NCBI RefSeq assembly: GCF_039530225.1 | Contig: NZ_BAAAOH010000001.1 | Coordinates: 3,968,001 to 4,032,000, forward strand | DNA from: Microbacterium pumilum | GTDB lineage: Bacteria; Actinomycetota; Actinomycetes; Actinomycetales; Microbacteriaceae | Direction: 5' to 3' | Length of the DNA stretch: 64,000 nt | In this document: piece after piece, positions 51,872 to 59,550 of the stretch | How positions within the stretch are numbered: position 1 is the first letter of the stretch | Layout: the number at the start of each line of letters is the position of its first letter | The notes under the pieces: generated by a model | Told to the model about the DNA's origin: nothing | Seen by the model: only the letters and a program-made list of their open reading frames with translations | Database searches by the model: none | Translations under genes and position numbers: made by a program

Positions 51872-53490
51872 GCGACGTCGGGTACGTCATGCGCTCTCCC
51901 TGGTACTGCCGGGCCCGGGAGAAGATCGACCTTCGGTCACCGCTTGCGCAACGGCCGCGGATCCAGATGTACGACAGTTCGGACTTCGTCGACCGGCTGC
52001 TCGTGGATCCGGCCGACAGCTCCGGGTTCGGCGACGACGACGTCTGGACCTACCCGGTGCCGGTGACCCCCGGTCCGACGGACGACACGCGACTCCGTCT
52101 TGCAACATCCCGACTCGTGAGGACGAACCTTCGCAAGCTCTATCAGCCCCTTCACGAGCGGTTCTATGTCGTCGTCGTCGAGGTCTTCTGCGACGTTCCC
52201 GGCCTGCCGCGCGCCGGCCACCACGATGAGATAACGGTGGGCTTCCGCACGCGGCGACTGCACACGTCGCTGACTCGGAAGGGACGACCTGCACGACGGG
52301 TGGCCGCGAATCTCGTCGCCGAGCTCGCCAAGCAACAGGGCCTCGGCGCGTGCGTCCCCACGAGCAACGACGTCCGCGACGTGTGGTGGGCGGATGCCGC
52401 ATGGCGCCGCCGGTTCGAGGAGGATCACGCCGCGGATCTCGCCGAGATCGACTGCCATACCGACGTCCAGCAATGGCTGGTGTCGCCCAAGGGCGGCGGC
52501 CGCTGGCGCACCGTGTGCGACCAGACCGACGCCGTGCTCGAGGGCGAGCATGAGGAGATCATCCGGATGACGCGGCTGCCTGTTCGCGAGAGGGATGCGG
52601 AGTGCGCGGAGGATGCCGGACCGACTGGGCCCGGATCGCGCTCGCTGTGGTTCGGGGTCATCCCGACGTACTCGGGCGAGCACTGGCTCGCACCGCAGCC
52701 CGGAGGACGACCGCCGGTGATCGAGCGCAAGCTCGACGACCACGCCATCTACGAGATCGAGTGCGTCGTCGAGGAGACCCGTGAGGGCTGCCCTCCCCTC
52801 ACGTGGGTCAGCGCGCCGACGGAGCCGTTCCGACTCGCCGATCCGATGGATCCGGCGGGCACGAAGAACCGCACCGTCACGATCACCCTCCCCGACTTCC
52901 GGCGCCTCGCCGCACGAGCGGCTGAGAAGCAGGGACCGGGCGGCATCCGGATCGTGACGCCACCGGACTCGCAGATGAAGTTCAACCCGTTTGGCGGCGG
53001 GATGCCGAAGTCGGGCGAGGGACGCATCGGAGCGGGAGCGGCGATCTGCACCTTCGCCGTCGAGCTGTTCTTCATCGTCGCGTTCTTCCTGTTCCTGATG
53101 TTCCTCCCGATCGTCGTCCTGCTCTTCCAGCTCTGGTGGCTGCTCGCCCTGCGCTTCTGCATCCCACCTCGGGTGGGTTTCTCCGCGGTCGCCGACTTCC
53201 TCGCGACGGGCAAGGTGATCGGAGGCGCGGGATGGAACGCGACGCTCGCCGCCGAGCTCGACATCGCACTCGGCACGGACCTTCGCGACGTGCCCGTGAC
53301 CGGCGGCTGGGCGGACGAACTCGCCGCGGCGAAGGACCCGAGCGGCGCCTTCGTCTTCAAGAACGACTCGAAGATGACTCACGCCCTGATCGTCAGCACG
53401 GATCCGCGGGATGCCTCGCAACCGACACCGCTCCCCCACGAGGTGAGTCCGTCAGACCCGCTGTGCCCCGTGCCGGCACCGGTGCACTGA
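51868..53490 (+). CDS. eCIS-operon protein with internal transmembrane hairpin
   Basis: 540 residues from GTG 51868 (GGAG upstream, GTGA overlap). Residues ~1-380 are soluble (LRSPLAQRPRIQMYDSSDFVDRLLVDPADSSGFG, HERFYVVVVEVFCDVPGLPRAGHHDEITVGFRTRRLHTSL, TVCDQTDAVLEGEHEEIIRMTRLP, IYEIECVVEETREGCPP). Residues ~391-431 are strongly hydrophobic (ICTFAVELFFIVAFFLFLMFLPIVVLLFQLWWLLALRF), long enough for two membrane helices, followed by a ~100-residue C-terminal part. It could tether the particle to the membrane, as the membrane protein CisA is reported to do for Streptomyces injection systems. Homology to CisA is not established. Confidence 0.8.
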   Translation: MSDVGYVMRSPWYCRAREKIDLRSPLAQRPRIQMYDSSDFVDRLLVDPADSSGFGDDDVWTYPVPVTPGPTDDTRLRLATSRLVRTNLRKLYQPLHERFYVVVVEVFCDVPGLPRAGHHDEITVGFRTRRLHTSLTRKGRPARRVAANLVAELAKQQGLGACVPTSNDVRDVWWADAAWRRRFEEDHAADLAEIDCHTDVQQWLVSPKGGGRWRTVCDQTDAVLEGEHEEIIRMTRLPVRERDAECAEDAGPTGPGSRSLWFGVIPTYSGEHWLAPQPGGRPPVIERKLDDHAIYEIECVVEETREGCPPLTWVSAPTEPFRLADPMDPAGTKNRTVTITLPDFRRLAARAAEKQGPGGIRIVTPPDSQMKFNPFGGGMPKSGEGRIGAGAAICTFAVELFFIVAFFLFLMFLPIVVLLFQLWWLLALRFCIPPRVGFSAVADFLATGKVIGGAGWNATLAAELDIALGTDLRDVPVTGGWADELAAAKDPSGAFVFKNDSKMTHALIVSTDPRDASQPTPLPHEVSPSDPLCPVPAPVH

Positions 53491-53600
53491 CTGACGCATT
53501 GCGCCGTCCCGATGCCAACCCTGCGCTTCACCCCCTGATCCGCCGCACCTTGAGCAACGCAGGACGAGTCGTTTGGTCAGTCAGCCGACCAGGAGATCGG

Positions 53601-53618
53601 CGTGCTTCGCCGAGCACG
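53601..53618. terminator. Hairpin between convergent membrane-protein and cargo genes
   Basis: CGTGCT-TCGCCG-AGCACG, a 6-bp perfect stem in the 156-bp gap between stops at 53490 and 53647. No T-run; weak candidate. Confidence 0.3.
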
Positions 53619-53646
53619 ACGCTCATCGGGACGCCTGCTCGGCCAG

Positions 53647-54702
53647 TCACGGACCCTTGTAGGAGACCTTCACCTTCGTGAGCCCGATGACGCTGTGGTA
53701 GTTCAGCTGTTTTATCGCGTCCTCATTGCCCCAGTCGACGTGGACGCAGCCGTGCGACGTGAGGTCGAGCGGGCCGGCGTGCAACGCTTCGCCCTTGTTG
53801 TAGAAGACCGCGAAACTCATGTTCGAGGCACGGAAGCCAGTCGAGTCCTTCTTCGTGTACCGCTTGTTCGGTCCTTCACGGTCAGACCACTTGAAGTCGA
53901 CGCCGGGGGTGCCAGACGCGCTGCCACTGTTGTAGCCGAACCCCTCGATGCGAGAGACAGTGAAGGAACCGGCATCCGTTCGCATACCGGCAGACCCCGC
54001 GGAAATCGACAGCACGAAGCCCGGGAGCTTGACGGCGTTGCCGTAGTAGCTCACCGTGGCCGTCCCTGTGGAGAAGACAGCGCCGTCGACGTCGGTGTTG
54101 GTGCCCGTGAACTCCACCTCGACGAGCTGGATCCAGGGCTTCGTCTCTTTGTCGGTCTTGACGTCGAACCCGCGCTCCACGAGCGCCAGGGTGTCGCGCT
54201 CGCCGAATGCGAACGATCCCTTGGGACGATAGCGCTGAACGATTGATTGGCCGGCCGCGCCGGATGAGACGACGTGGGCGAGTTCGTGAGCGAGGAGGTG
54301 TCGACCGTACCGCGTGTGCGACTCTGGCATGGATCCGCCCAACACAACGTGGCTTCCGACGGCATAGGCCGCGGCATCGACGTCCCGCGCCGACCGGGCG
54401 GCGCGGGCGCCCTCGTGGATGCGCACGGTGCTCAGGTCCGCGCCGAAGCGGGACTCCCATTCGACGCGATCGGCCGAAGCAAGCGGTCGCCCCGGCTCGC
54501 GCACCGTATCTCGGACGGATGACGGGGCCGGCTCGGCCGTCGGCGACGGAAGACCACTGAGGGACCGAGCCAGTCGGCCTCCGCCATCGAGGTGCTCAGT
54601 CGCCTCGTGCGCCGCCCGTTCTGCCGAGCCCTCGCGGTCGTCGAGCAGGAGGGAGGAACGCGGCGCGGGCCGATGCTGCACCCGCGCTGAGGTGCGAGGC
54701 AT
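53647..54702 (-). CDS. DUF4157 (eCIS core) - L,D-transpeptidase-like fusion, probable cargo
   Basis: 351 residues, opposite in strand to the surrounding structural genes. After a basic, disordered N-tail, residues ~76-150 are a DUF4157 domain (WESRFGADLSTVRIHEGARAARSARDVDAAAYAVGSHVVLGG, ending in LLAHELAHVV with the metalloprotease-like HELAH at 139-143). This domain is strongly associated with proteins carried by eCIS. Residues ~165-351 hold a beta-rich part ending in LHAGPLDLTSHGCVHVDWGNEDAIKQLNYHSVIGLTKVKV, the YkuD/L,D-transpeptidase active-site pattern (HAG...SHGC, Cys 319). Likely a toxin acting on peptidoglycan of a target cell; an immunity gene is not evident. ATG 54702; the longer frame is antisense. 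Confidence 0.85.
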   Translation of the reverse strand: MPRTSARVQHRPAPRSSLLLDDREGSAERAAHEATEHLDGGGRLARSLSGLPSPTAEPAPSSVRDTVREPGRPLASADRVEWESRFGADLSTVRIHEGARAARSARDVDAAAYAVGSHVVLGGSMPESHTRYGRHLLAHELAHVVSSGAAGQSIVQRYRPKGSFAFGERDTLALVERGFDVKTDKETKPWIQLVEVEFTGTNTDVDGAVFSTGTATVSYYGNAVKLPGFVLSISAGSAGMRTDAGSFTVSRIEGFGYNSGSASGTPGVDFKWSDREGPNKRYTKKDSTGFRASNMSFAVFYNKGEALHAGPLDLTSHGCVHVDWGNEDAIKQLNYHSVIGLTKVKVSYKGP

Positions 54703-54780
54703 GCCCACAGGGTAGCCCTCGCCTGCTTGACGGGCAATGGCTCGCCTCTTGCCGCCGCCCGCACCACAAACCGGCTCCGC

Positions 54781-54813
54781 GCAACGCCCCCGTGACGCCC
54801 CACGCGCGACGAT
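54781..54813 (+). promoter_or_regulatory. SARP operator C and leaderless promoter of the second eCIS operon
   Basis: GCAACGC-CCCC-GTGACGC (54781-54798; 11-bp spacing), nine bases, GACGAT (54808-54813), six bases, ATG 54820. It lies in the divergent gap with the cargo gene and may serve both. Confidence 0.6.
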
Positions 54814-54819
54814 CGAGCC

Positions 54820-55233
54820 ATGGTGGACGTGGTCGATCGTTGGACAGGCACCGGCATCCGGCTTCCGTTCCTTCCCGAACCGAGCGAGCCGAACGCGCAG
54901 AAGAGCGCGAAGCTCGCGTGGCTCGACGGAATGGAGCTGATCCGGCAGTCCGTCACGACGATCCTCGACACTGAGCCGGGCGAGCGCATCATGCTGCCGG
55001 GCTTCGGGTGCGGGCTGCGGCGCTATCTCATGGCACCGAACAACCTCACCACCCGCACGGCGATGGAGTCCGACATCCGCTCGGCACTCGAGACGTGGGA
55101 GCCGCGCGTCCAGCTGACCGAAGTGGCGGTGACCGAAGGCGACGACCCCTACCTCGTGTGGGTCGACATCGCGTACGTGCGCCGGGCCGACCTCCGACCG
55201 GACAACCTCGTGTATCCCTTCTATTTGAGGTAA
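54820..55233 (+). CDS. GPW/gp25 baseplate wedge protein (Pvc9-like)
   Basis: 137 residues: LAWLDGMELIRQSVTTILDTEPGERIMLPGFGCGLRRYLMAPNNLTTRTAMESDIRSALETWEPRVQLTEVAV is the gp25 lysozyme-like fold with the conserved EPGER..P.FG motif. It connects sheath and baseplate. First gene of the second structural operon, apparently leaderless behind SARP operator C. Confidence 0.95.
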   Translation: MVDVVDRWTGTGIRLPFLPEPSEPNAQKSAKLAWLDGMELIRQSVTTILDTEPGERIMLPGFGCGLRRYLMAPNNLTTRTAMESDIRSALETWEPRVQLTEVAVTEGDDPYLVWVDIAYVRRADLRPDNLVYPFYLR

Positions 55234-55240
55234 GCCGCCG

Positions 55241-57394
55241 ATGGCACTGATCGCACCGATCCTCGACAACCGGACGCAGGAGCAGCTTCGCGACGAGCTC
55301 GTGCGCCGCATCCCGGCGTACTCCCCGGAGTGGACCAACCACAACGAGAGCGACCCCGGCATCGCCCTGCTCGAGCTGTTCGCACACCTCGGTGAGTCGC
55401 TGCTGTACCGCTTCAACCAGATCCCCGAGACGACACGCATCGAGTTCCTCCGCCTGCTCGGCGTACAGCCTCGACCCGCACGGCCCGCCCACGTCATCCT
55501 GTCGGCCATCACCGAGGTGCCCGCAGGGATACAGGTGCTGAAAGACTCCGAAGCGTCCGCGGGGAAAGTGTCGTTCCAGACCGAAGACGAAGTCTACGTC
55601 TGGCCGCTCGAAGCGGTCGCTGCCGGCAAGACGGAGACCGCTGACGGCGCCGCCGACAGCCGCGCCGATGCACTCAGCCGCGCGGGCATCATTGACCCGA
55701 CGAAGGCGGCCTTCTACCGCACCGTGCTCACGTCGCTTGATCCGAGCGTGCCCGAGGCGGCGACGATCGACGTGAGCAAACAGGTGGACGGCGCCCTGTG
55801 GGTCGCTCTCCTGGCCCAAGAGACGACGGAGCTCGCCGCGCTCGCGGGCAGGACGATCTTTCTCGGCGTCGCCTTCGACGAGAGGTTCGACCCTCCCCCC
55901 GTGCTCGGCAAGCTCACTCCGGACAAGACCGAGGCTCTGCGTGCGGGCGCCCTGACCGAGGATCCGCCCGCGACCCTATGGCAGCTGTGGACGGAGCAGA
56001 AGGATGCTGATGGCAACGCGATCCTCGTGCCGCTCTCCGTGCTCGGCGACACGACTCGCGGCATGGTGACGACGGGAGTCGTGAAGCTCGAACTGCCTAC
56101 GTTGCCACGCCTGCGGGGCCTCGGGGATGGCGGCGCCGACAGTCCGCCGCCGATCGACGACGAGGGGATCCGCGAGAAGGTCATCGCCTGGTTGCGGGTC
56201 ACGCGCCCTGCGGGCAACGACATCGGCGACGCGATCCAGCGAGTGCGGTGGGTCGGTGCCAACTGCGTTGCCGCAGAGCAGACCCAGACGCCGGCCCCTG
56301 AACTGCTCGGGACCGGAACAGGGGATGCGGACCAGCGATTCCCGCTGACTCACTCTCCCGTGCTCGAGAAGACGGTGCACCTCCAGGTGGAAGAGCCGGA
56401 GGGGTGGACCGATTGGGTCGAGGTCGAGAACTTCGCGCGGAGCAAGCTCGAGGACCGCCACTTCACGGTCGACCATGAGAACGGCGCCGTCGTCTTCGGC
56501 CGCGCGCGATTCCCCCAACTCGGCGAGCGCGTCCGGGTGCCGTCGTATCGGTACTCGAAGGGAAAGGACGGGAATCTTCCGGCGCGCGCCATCACGTCCC
56601 TCCCGAAGCATCCGGCTGTGACGGTGACGAACCCCTTTCCGTCGGAAGGCGGTTCCGACTCGGTGCCGCTGCGTGACGCGCTCGCAGCAATCCCCGCTGA
56701 GGTTCATCGGCGAGATCGCGCCGTCTCGACCGAGGACTATCGAGACCTGGCCGAGGAGATCGCGGGTGTTGCGCGCGCGGAGGTCTTGGCGACGTTCCAT
56801 CCCGACACGCCTGCTGTCGAGGCCGCGGGCGTCACGACGGTCGTCATCCTGCCGAGAGTCGACGTTCGCAACCCGGACGCGCCGATGCCCGACATCGGGT
56901 TGCTGCGCCGGGTCGCGATGTACCTCGAGCCGCGCAGACTTGTCACGGCAGAGCTATACGTCATCCCGCCCGAGTACGTTCAGATCGCCGTTTCGGTCGG
57001 CGTCCGGGTGCGCACCGGCTACCAGGTCGACGCGGTGCGACGCTGGGTCGAAACGATCGTGCGACAGTACCTGTCCGCCGTTCCGCCGAGTGGACCCGAC
57101 GGGAGAGGCTGGCCACTGGGACGAACCGTGCGCGCCGCCGAACTCGAGGCAGTAGCCGTGCAGGTCGAGGGTGTCGAGTATGCCATGGGCACACGACTCG
57201 CACTCGTTATTCCTGCGACCAAGACATCGCCCCGGTTCGTGATCGAACAGGAGACCGTCGCGCTGCAGCCCTGGCAGCTGCCCGAAGTCGTCGCCATCGA
57301 CGTCAGTCGCGGCGACCCGGTCGAGCCGGGGACTACGCCGGATCCCGCCGATTCGCCCCAGACGCCCGTACCTCTCCCGCCGGAGGTGTGCTGA
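55241..57394 (+). CDS. Baseplate J/gp47-like wedge protein (Pvc11-like)
   Basis: 717 residues. Begins with the eCIS baseplate pattern MALIAPILDNRTQEQLRDELVRRIPAYSPEWTNHNESDPGIALLELFAHLGESLLYRFNQIPETTRIEFLRLLGVQPRPARPA; later SLRDALAAIPAEVHRRDRAVSTEDYRDLAEEIAGVARAEVLATF-like and VVILPRVDVRNPDAPMPDIGLLRRVAMYLEPRRLVTAELYVIPPEYVQIAVSVGVRVRTGY match gpJ. It forms the wedge ring of the baseplate. Seven bases separate it from the gp25-like gene; its stop overlaps the next start (TGATG). Confidence 0.93.
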   Translation: MALIAPILDNRTQEQLRDELVRRIPAYSPEWTNHNESDPGIALLELFAHLGESLLYRFNQIPETTRIEFLRLLGVQPRPARPAHVILSAITEVPAGIQVLKDSEASAGKVSFQTEDEVYVWPLEAVAAGKTETADGAADSRADALSRAGIIDPTKAAFYRTVLTSLDPSVPEAATIDVSKQVDGALWVALLAQETTELAALAGRTIFLGVAFDERFDPPPVLGKLTPDKTEALRAGALTEDPPATLWQLWTEQKDADGNAILVPLSVLGDTTRGMVTTGVVKLELPTLPRLRGLGDGGADSPPPIDDEGIREKVIAWLRVTRPAGNDIGDAIQRVRWVGANCVAAEQTQTPAPELLGTGTGDADQRFPLTHSPVLEKTVHLQVEEPEGWTDWVEVENFARSKLEDRHFTVDHENGAVVFGRARFPQLGERVRVPSYRYSKGKDGNLPARAITSLPKHPAVTVTNPFPSEGGSDSVPLRDALAAIPAEVHRRDRAVSTEDYRDLAEEIAGVARAEVLATFHPDTPAVEAAGVTTVVILPRVDVRNPDAPMPDIGLLRRVAMYLEPRRLVTAELYVIPPEYVQIAVSVGVRVRTGYQVDAVRRWVETIVRQYLSAVPPSGPDGRGWPLGRTVRAAELEAVAVQVEGVEYAMGTRLALVIPATKTSPRFVIEQETVALQPWQLPEVVAIDVSRGDPVEPGTTPDPADSPQTPVPLPPEVC

Positions 57395-59550
57395 TGTACG
57401 GAGACCGCGGGATCGCGTTGATCGCCCACGAGGACCAGTGGGCGCGGTGTGCTCACCAGCACACCGTGCTGCTGCCAGGCGGCGGAATCGGCCTCGACTG
57501 GACCCCCGTGCCGTCACCGAGGCAGTCCCGATGGGATGCCGAGAGCGAACAATGCGGCCCGTCCGAGAAAAAGGCGGATCCACCGTGCGCCTCCGGCATC
57601 GCGCACGACCGGTGGTGTCGGACATGGCACACGCGCCCGCTGGACGGCATGGTCGAGGCCACCACGCGGAAGGATGCACCGATCGCGAACTGCCCGGGTG
57701 CCCTGCGGCACCCCTCGGGAGTGGCGATCGACACCCTCGACCGCCTGTACGTCGCCGAGTCCGCAGGACACGCTGTGATGATCGCCGATCTCTGGTCCGG
57801 ACGCGTGATTCGCCGAGTGCCGATGCGAGGTCGTCCCGTCGATCTCGTCGAGCACGGCGTCGACGGCAAGCCTGGTGTGCTGGTCCTCACTCGATCGCCG
57901 AACCGCATCGTGGCGGTCGACGGTCGCGCGGAACGGTGCGCCACGATACGCCCGCTCCGGCGGCCGTGCGCACACCCGTCCATGAAGCCGACGCGCATCA
58001 CGCTCCTCTCGGGCCGAGTCGTCGTGCTCTGGCGAGGCGACGGCACCGCCATCGTTGCAGATGACGCAGGAAAGGAGCTCCTCGAGGACCCCGCTGCCAG
58101 CGACATCGAAGGGACGCCGGAGGGGCTGCTCGTCGTCGCACTCGCACCAGGAGATCCCTTCCGGCGGTTCTCCGAGCGGGAGGACTCGCTCATCGAGGAT
58201 GAGCCGCTCGCGGCTGCGGATTACGACGGCGGAGCCGTCACCGTCGATCCGAACGGTCGCGTGGTCTACACGACTTCTGCCGCCCCGCGCACGACGCAGG
58301 GCCCGAAGACGCGCCACGCGCGCGAGGGCGTCGTCACGACGTATCGGCTCGACAGCGGCGTCTACCGCACCCGCTGGGGCCGCGTGTTCGTCGATGCGTG
58401 TCTGCCGACCGGAACAGGGCTCACGATCCGCGTGCTGACGACCGATGAGGACGAAGTAGTCGACCCGCTGCCGCCGTCGACGCCGGCCCGCGGCATCCCG
58501 CGTGTGCGAAGCCCCGAAGAGACCCCGCCTCTTCCTTCCTCGAGCGCGATGAAGGACACGAACCCGCTCCCGGTTGTGCCGCGCGGAGCCGTCGGAGCCC
58601 TCGCCGCCGTGGACCCCATCGTGACGGGCACGGAATGGGCAACCTATGAGACGGGGGTGGCCGCACCACCCGGCCGCTATCTGTGGCTTCAGCTCGTACT
58701 CACCGGAACGGAGCGCACGTCCCCGCGTGTCCGTGCTGTGCGCGTCGAGCGACCGGGGCACGCTCTGCTCTCGACCCTGCCGCGCCTCTTCTCGAGCGTC
58801 GACGAGCAGGCAGACTTCCTGCACCGATATCTCATGGCCGCGGAGGGGATGCTGCATGATCTCGACACCGCGGCCGCCGAACGTCGCATACTGGTCGACC
58901 CCTTCACGACACCCGATGAGTTCCTGCCTTGGCTCGCGTCGTTCGCCGGCATAGTCCTCGATGACCGTTGGTCCGAGGACGCTCGTCGCGAACTCCTGGC
59001 GGAGGTCTACCAGCTCTTCGCTCGGAGAGGCACGATCGGGATGCTCGAGCGGATGCTTCGGCTCTATCTCGGGCGAGATGCGCGGATCGTCGAGCGCTGG
59101 CGCCTCCGCGGGCTCGGCGGGGGCATCCTGGGGTTCGATCCGACGGACCGGCTCTACTCTCCGACGGTTGCAGGCACTACGGTCAAGGCCGGCATGCTGG
59201 GCCATTTCACGATCGGCGGCGAGCATCCCGACACGAGCTCCTACAAGCGCCTCGCGCATCGATTCACCGTCCTCGTTCCGGGCTGTCTCAGCACGGAACA
59301 GCGCGACGTCGTGGACGATCTGATCCGCGTTCACAAGCCCTCGCACACTCTCGGCGACGTGTGCGAACTGGGAGACGGAATGCCGGTCGGCCGCTTGCGT
59401 CTCGGGCTCACAGCCTTCGTCGCGCCACCGCCGGGGCGATCGGTCAGCGTCATGGGACGTGCCCGTCTCGGTCAGGGCAGCACTGTAGGCGCGCCGACTC
59501 TGGGCTCCCGGGTCAGCGGGACGAGGCTCGGAGGGGTGCGTGTCGGATGA
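57394..59550 (+). CDS. Pvc12-like baseplate/tail protein with N-terminal propeller repeats
   Basis: 718 residues. The N-terminal ~380 residues contain NHL/propeller-like repeats (LRHPSGVAIDTLDRLYVAESAGHAVMIADLWSGRVIRRVPMRGRPVDLVEHGVDGKPGVLVLT). A spacer leads to the phage tail domain at ~420-640: LLSTLPRLFSSVDEQADFLHRYLMAAEGMLHDLDTAAAERRILVDPFTTPDEFLPWLASFAGIVLDDRWSEDARRELLAEVYQLFARRGTIGMLERMLRLYLG, the gpI/Pvc12 signature. A Gly-rich tail follows (SVMGRARLGQGSTVGAPTLGS). ATG 57394 is preferred because GGAGG (57382-57386) is seven bases away; GTG 57388 would be too close. Confidence 0.88.
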   Translation: MYGDRGIALIAHEDQWARCAHQHTVLLPGGGIGLDWTPVPSPRQSRWDAESEQCGPSEKKADPPCASGIAHDRWCRTWHTRPLDGMVEATTRKDAPIANCPGALRHPSGVAIDTLDRLYVAESAGHAVMIADLWSGRVIRRVPMRGRPVDLVEHGVDGKPGVLVLTRSPNRIVAVDGRAERCATIRPLRRPCAHPSMKPTRITLLSGRVVVLWRGDGTAIVADDAGKELLEDPAASDIEGTPEGLLVVALAPGDPFRRFSEREDSLIEDEPLAAADYDGGAVTVDPNGRVVYTTSAAPRTTQGPKTRHAREGVVTTYRLDSGVYRTRWGRVFVDACLPTGTGLTIRVLTTDEDEVVDPLPPSTPARGIPRVRSPEETPPLPSSSAMKDTNPLPVVPRGAVGALAAVDPIVTGTEWATYETGVAAPPGRYLWLQLVLTGTERTSPRVRAVRVERPGHALLSTLPRLFSSVDEQADFLHRYLMAAEGMLHDLDTAAAERRILVDPFTTPDEFLPWLASFAGIVLDDRWSEDARRELLAEVYQLFARRGTIGMLERMLRLYLGRDARIVERWRLRGLGGGILGFDPTDRLYSPTVAGTTVKAGMLGHFTIGGEHPDTSSYKRLAHRFTVLVPGCLSTEQRDVVDDLIRVHKPSHTLGDVCELGDGMPVGRLRLGLTAFVAPPPGRSVSVMGRARLGQGSTVGAPTLGSRVSGTRLGGVRVG

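Noticed and set aside
54703..55512. N-terminal extension of the DUF4157 protein over the baseplate genes
   Set aside because: It would be antisense to gp25 and gpJ genes; the extension is Arg/Ser-rich, and ATG 54702 gives a sensible N-terminus.
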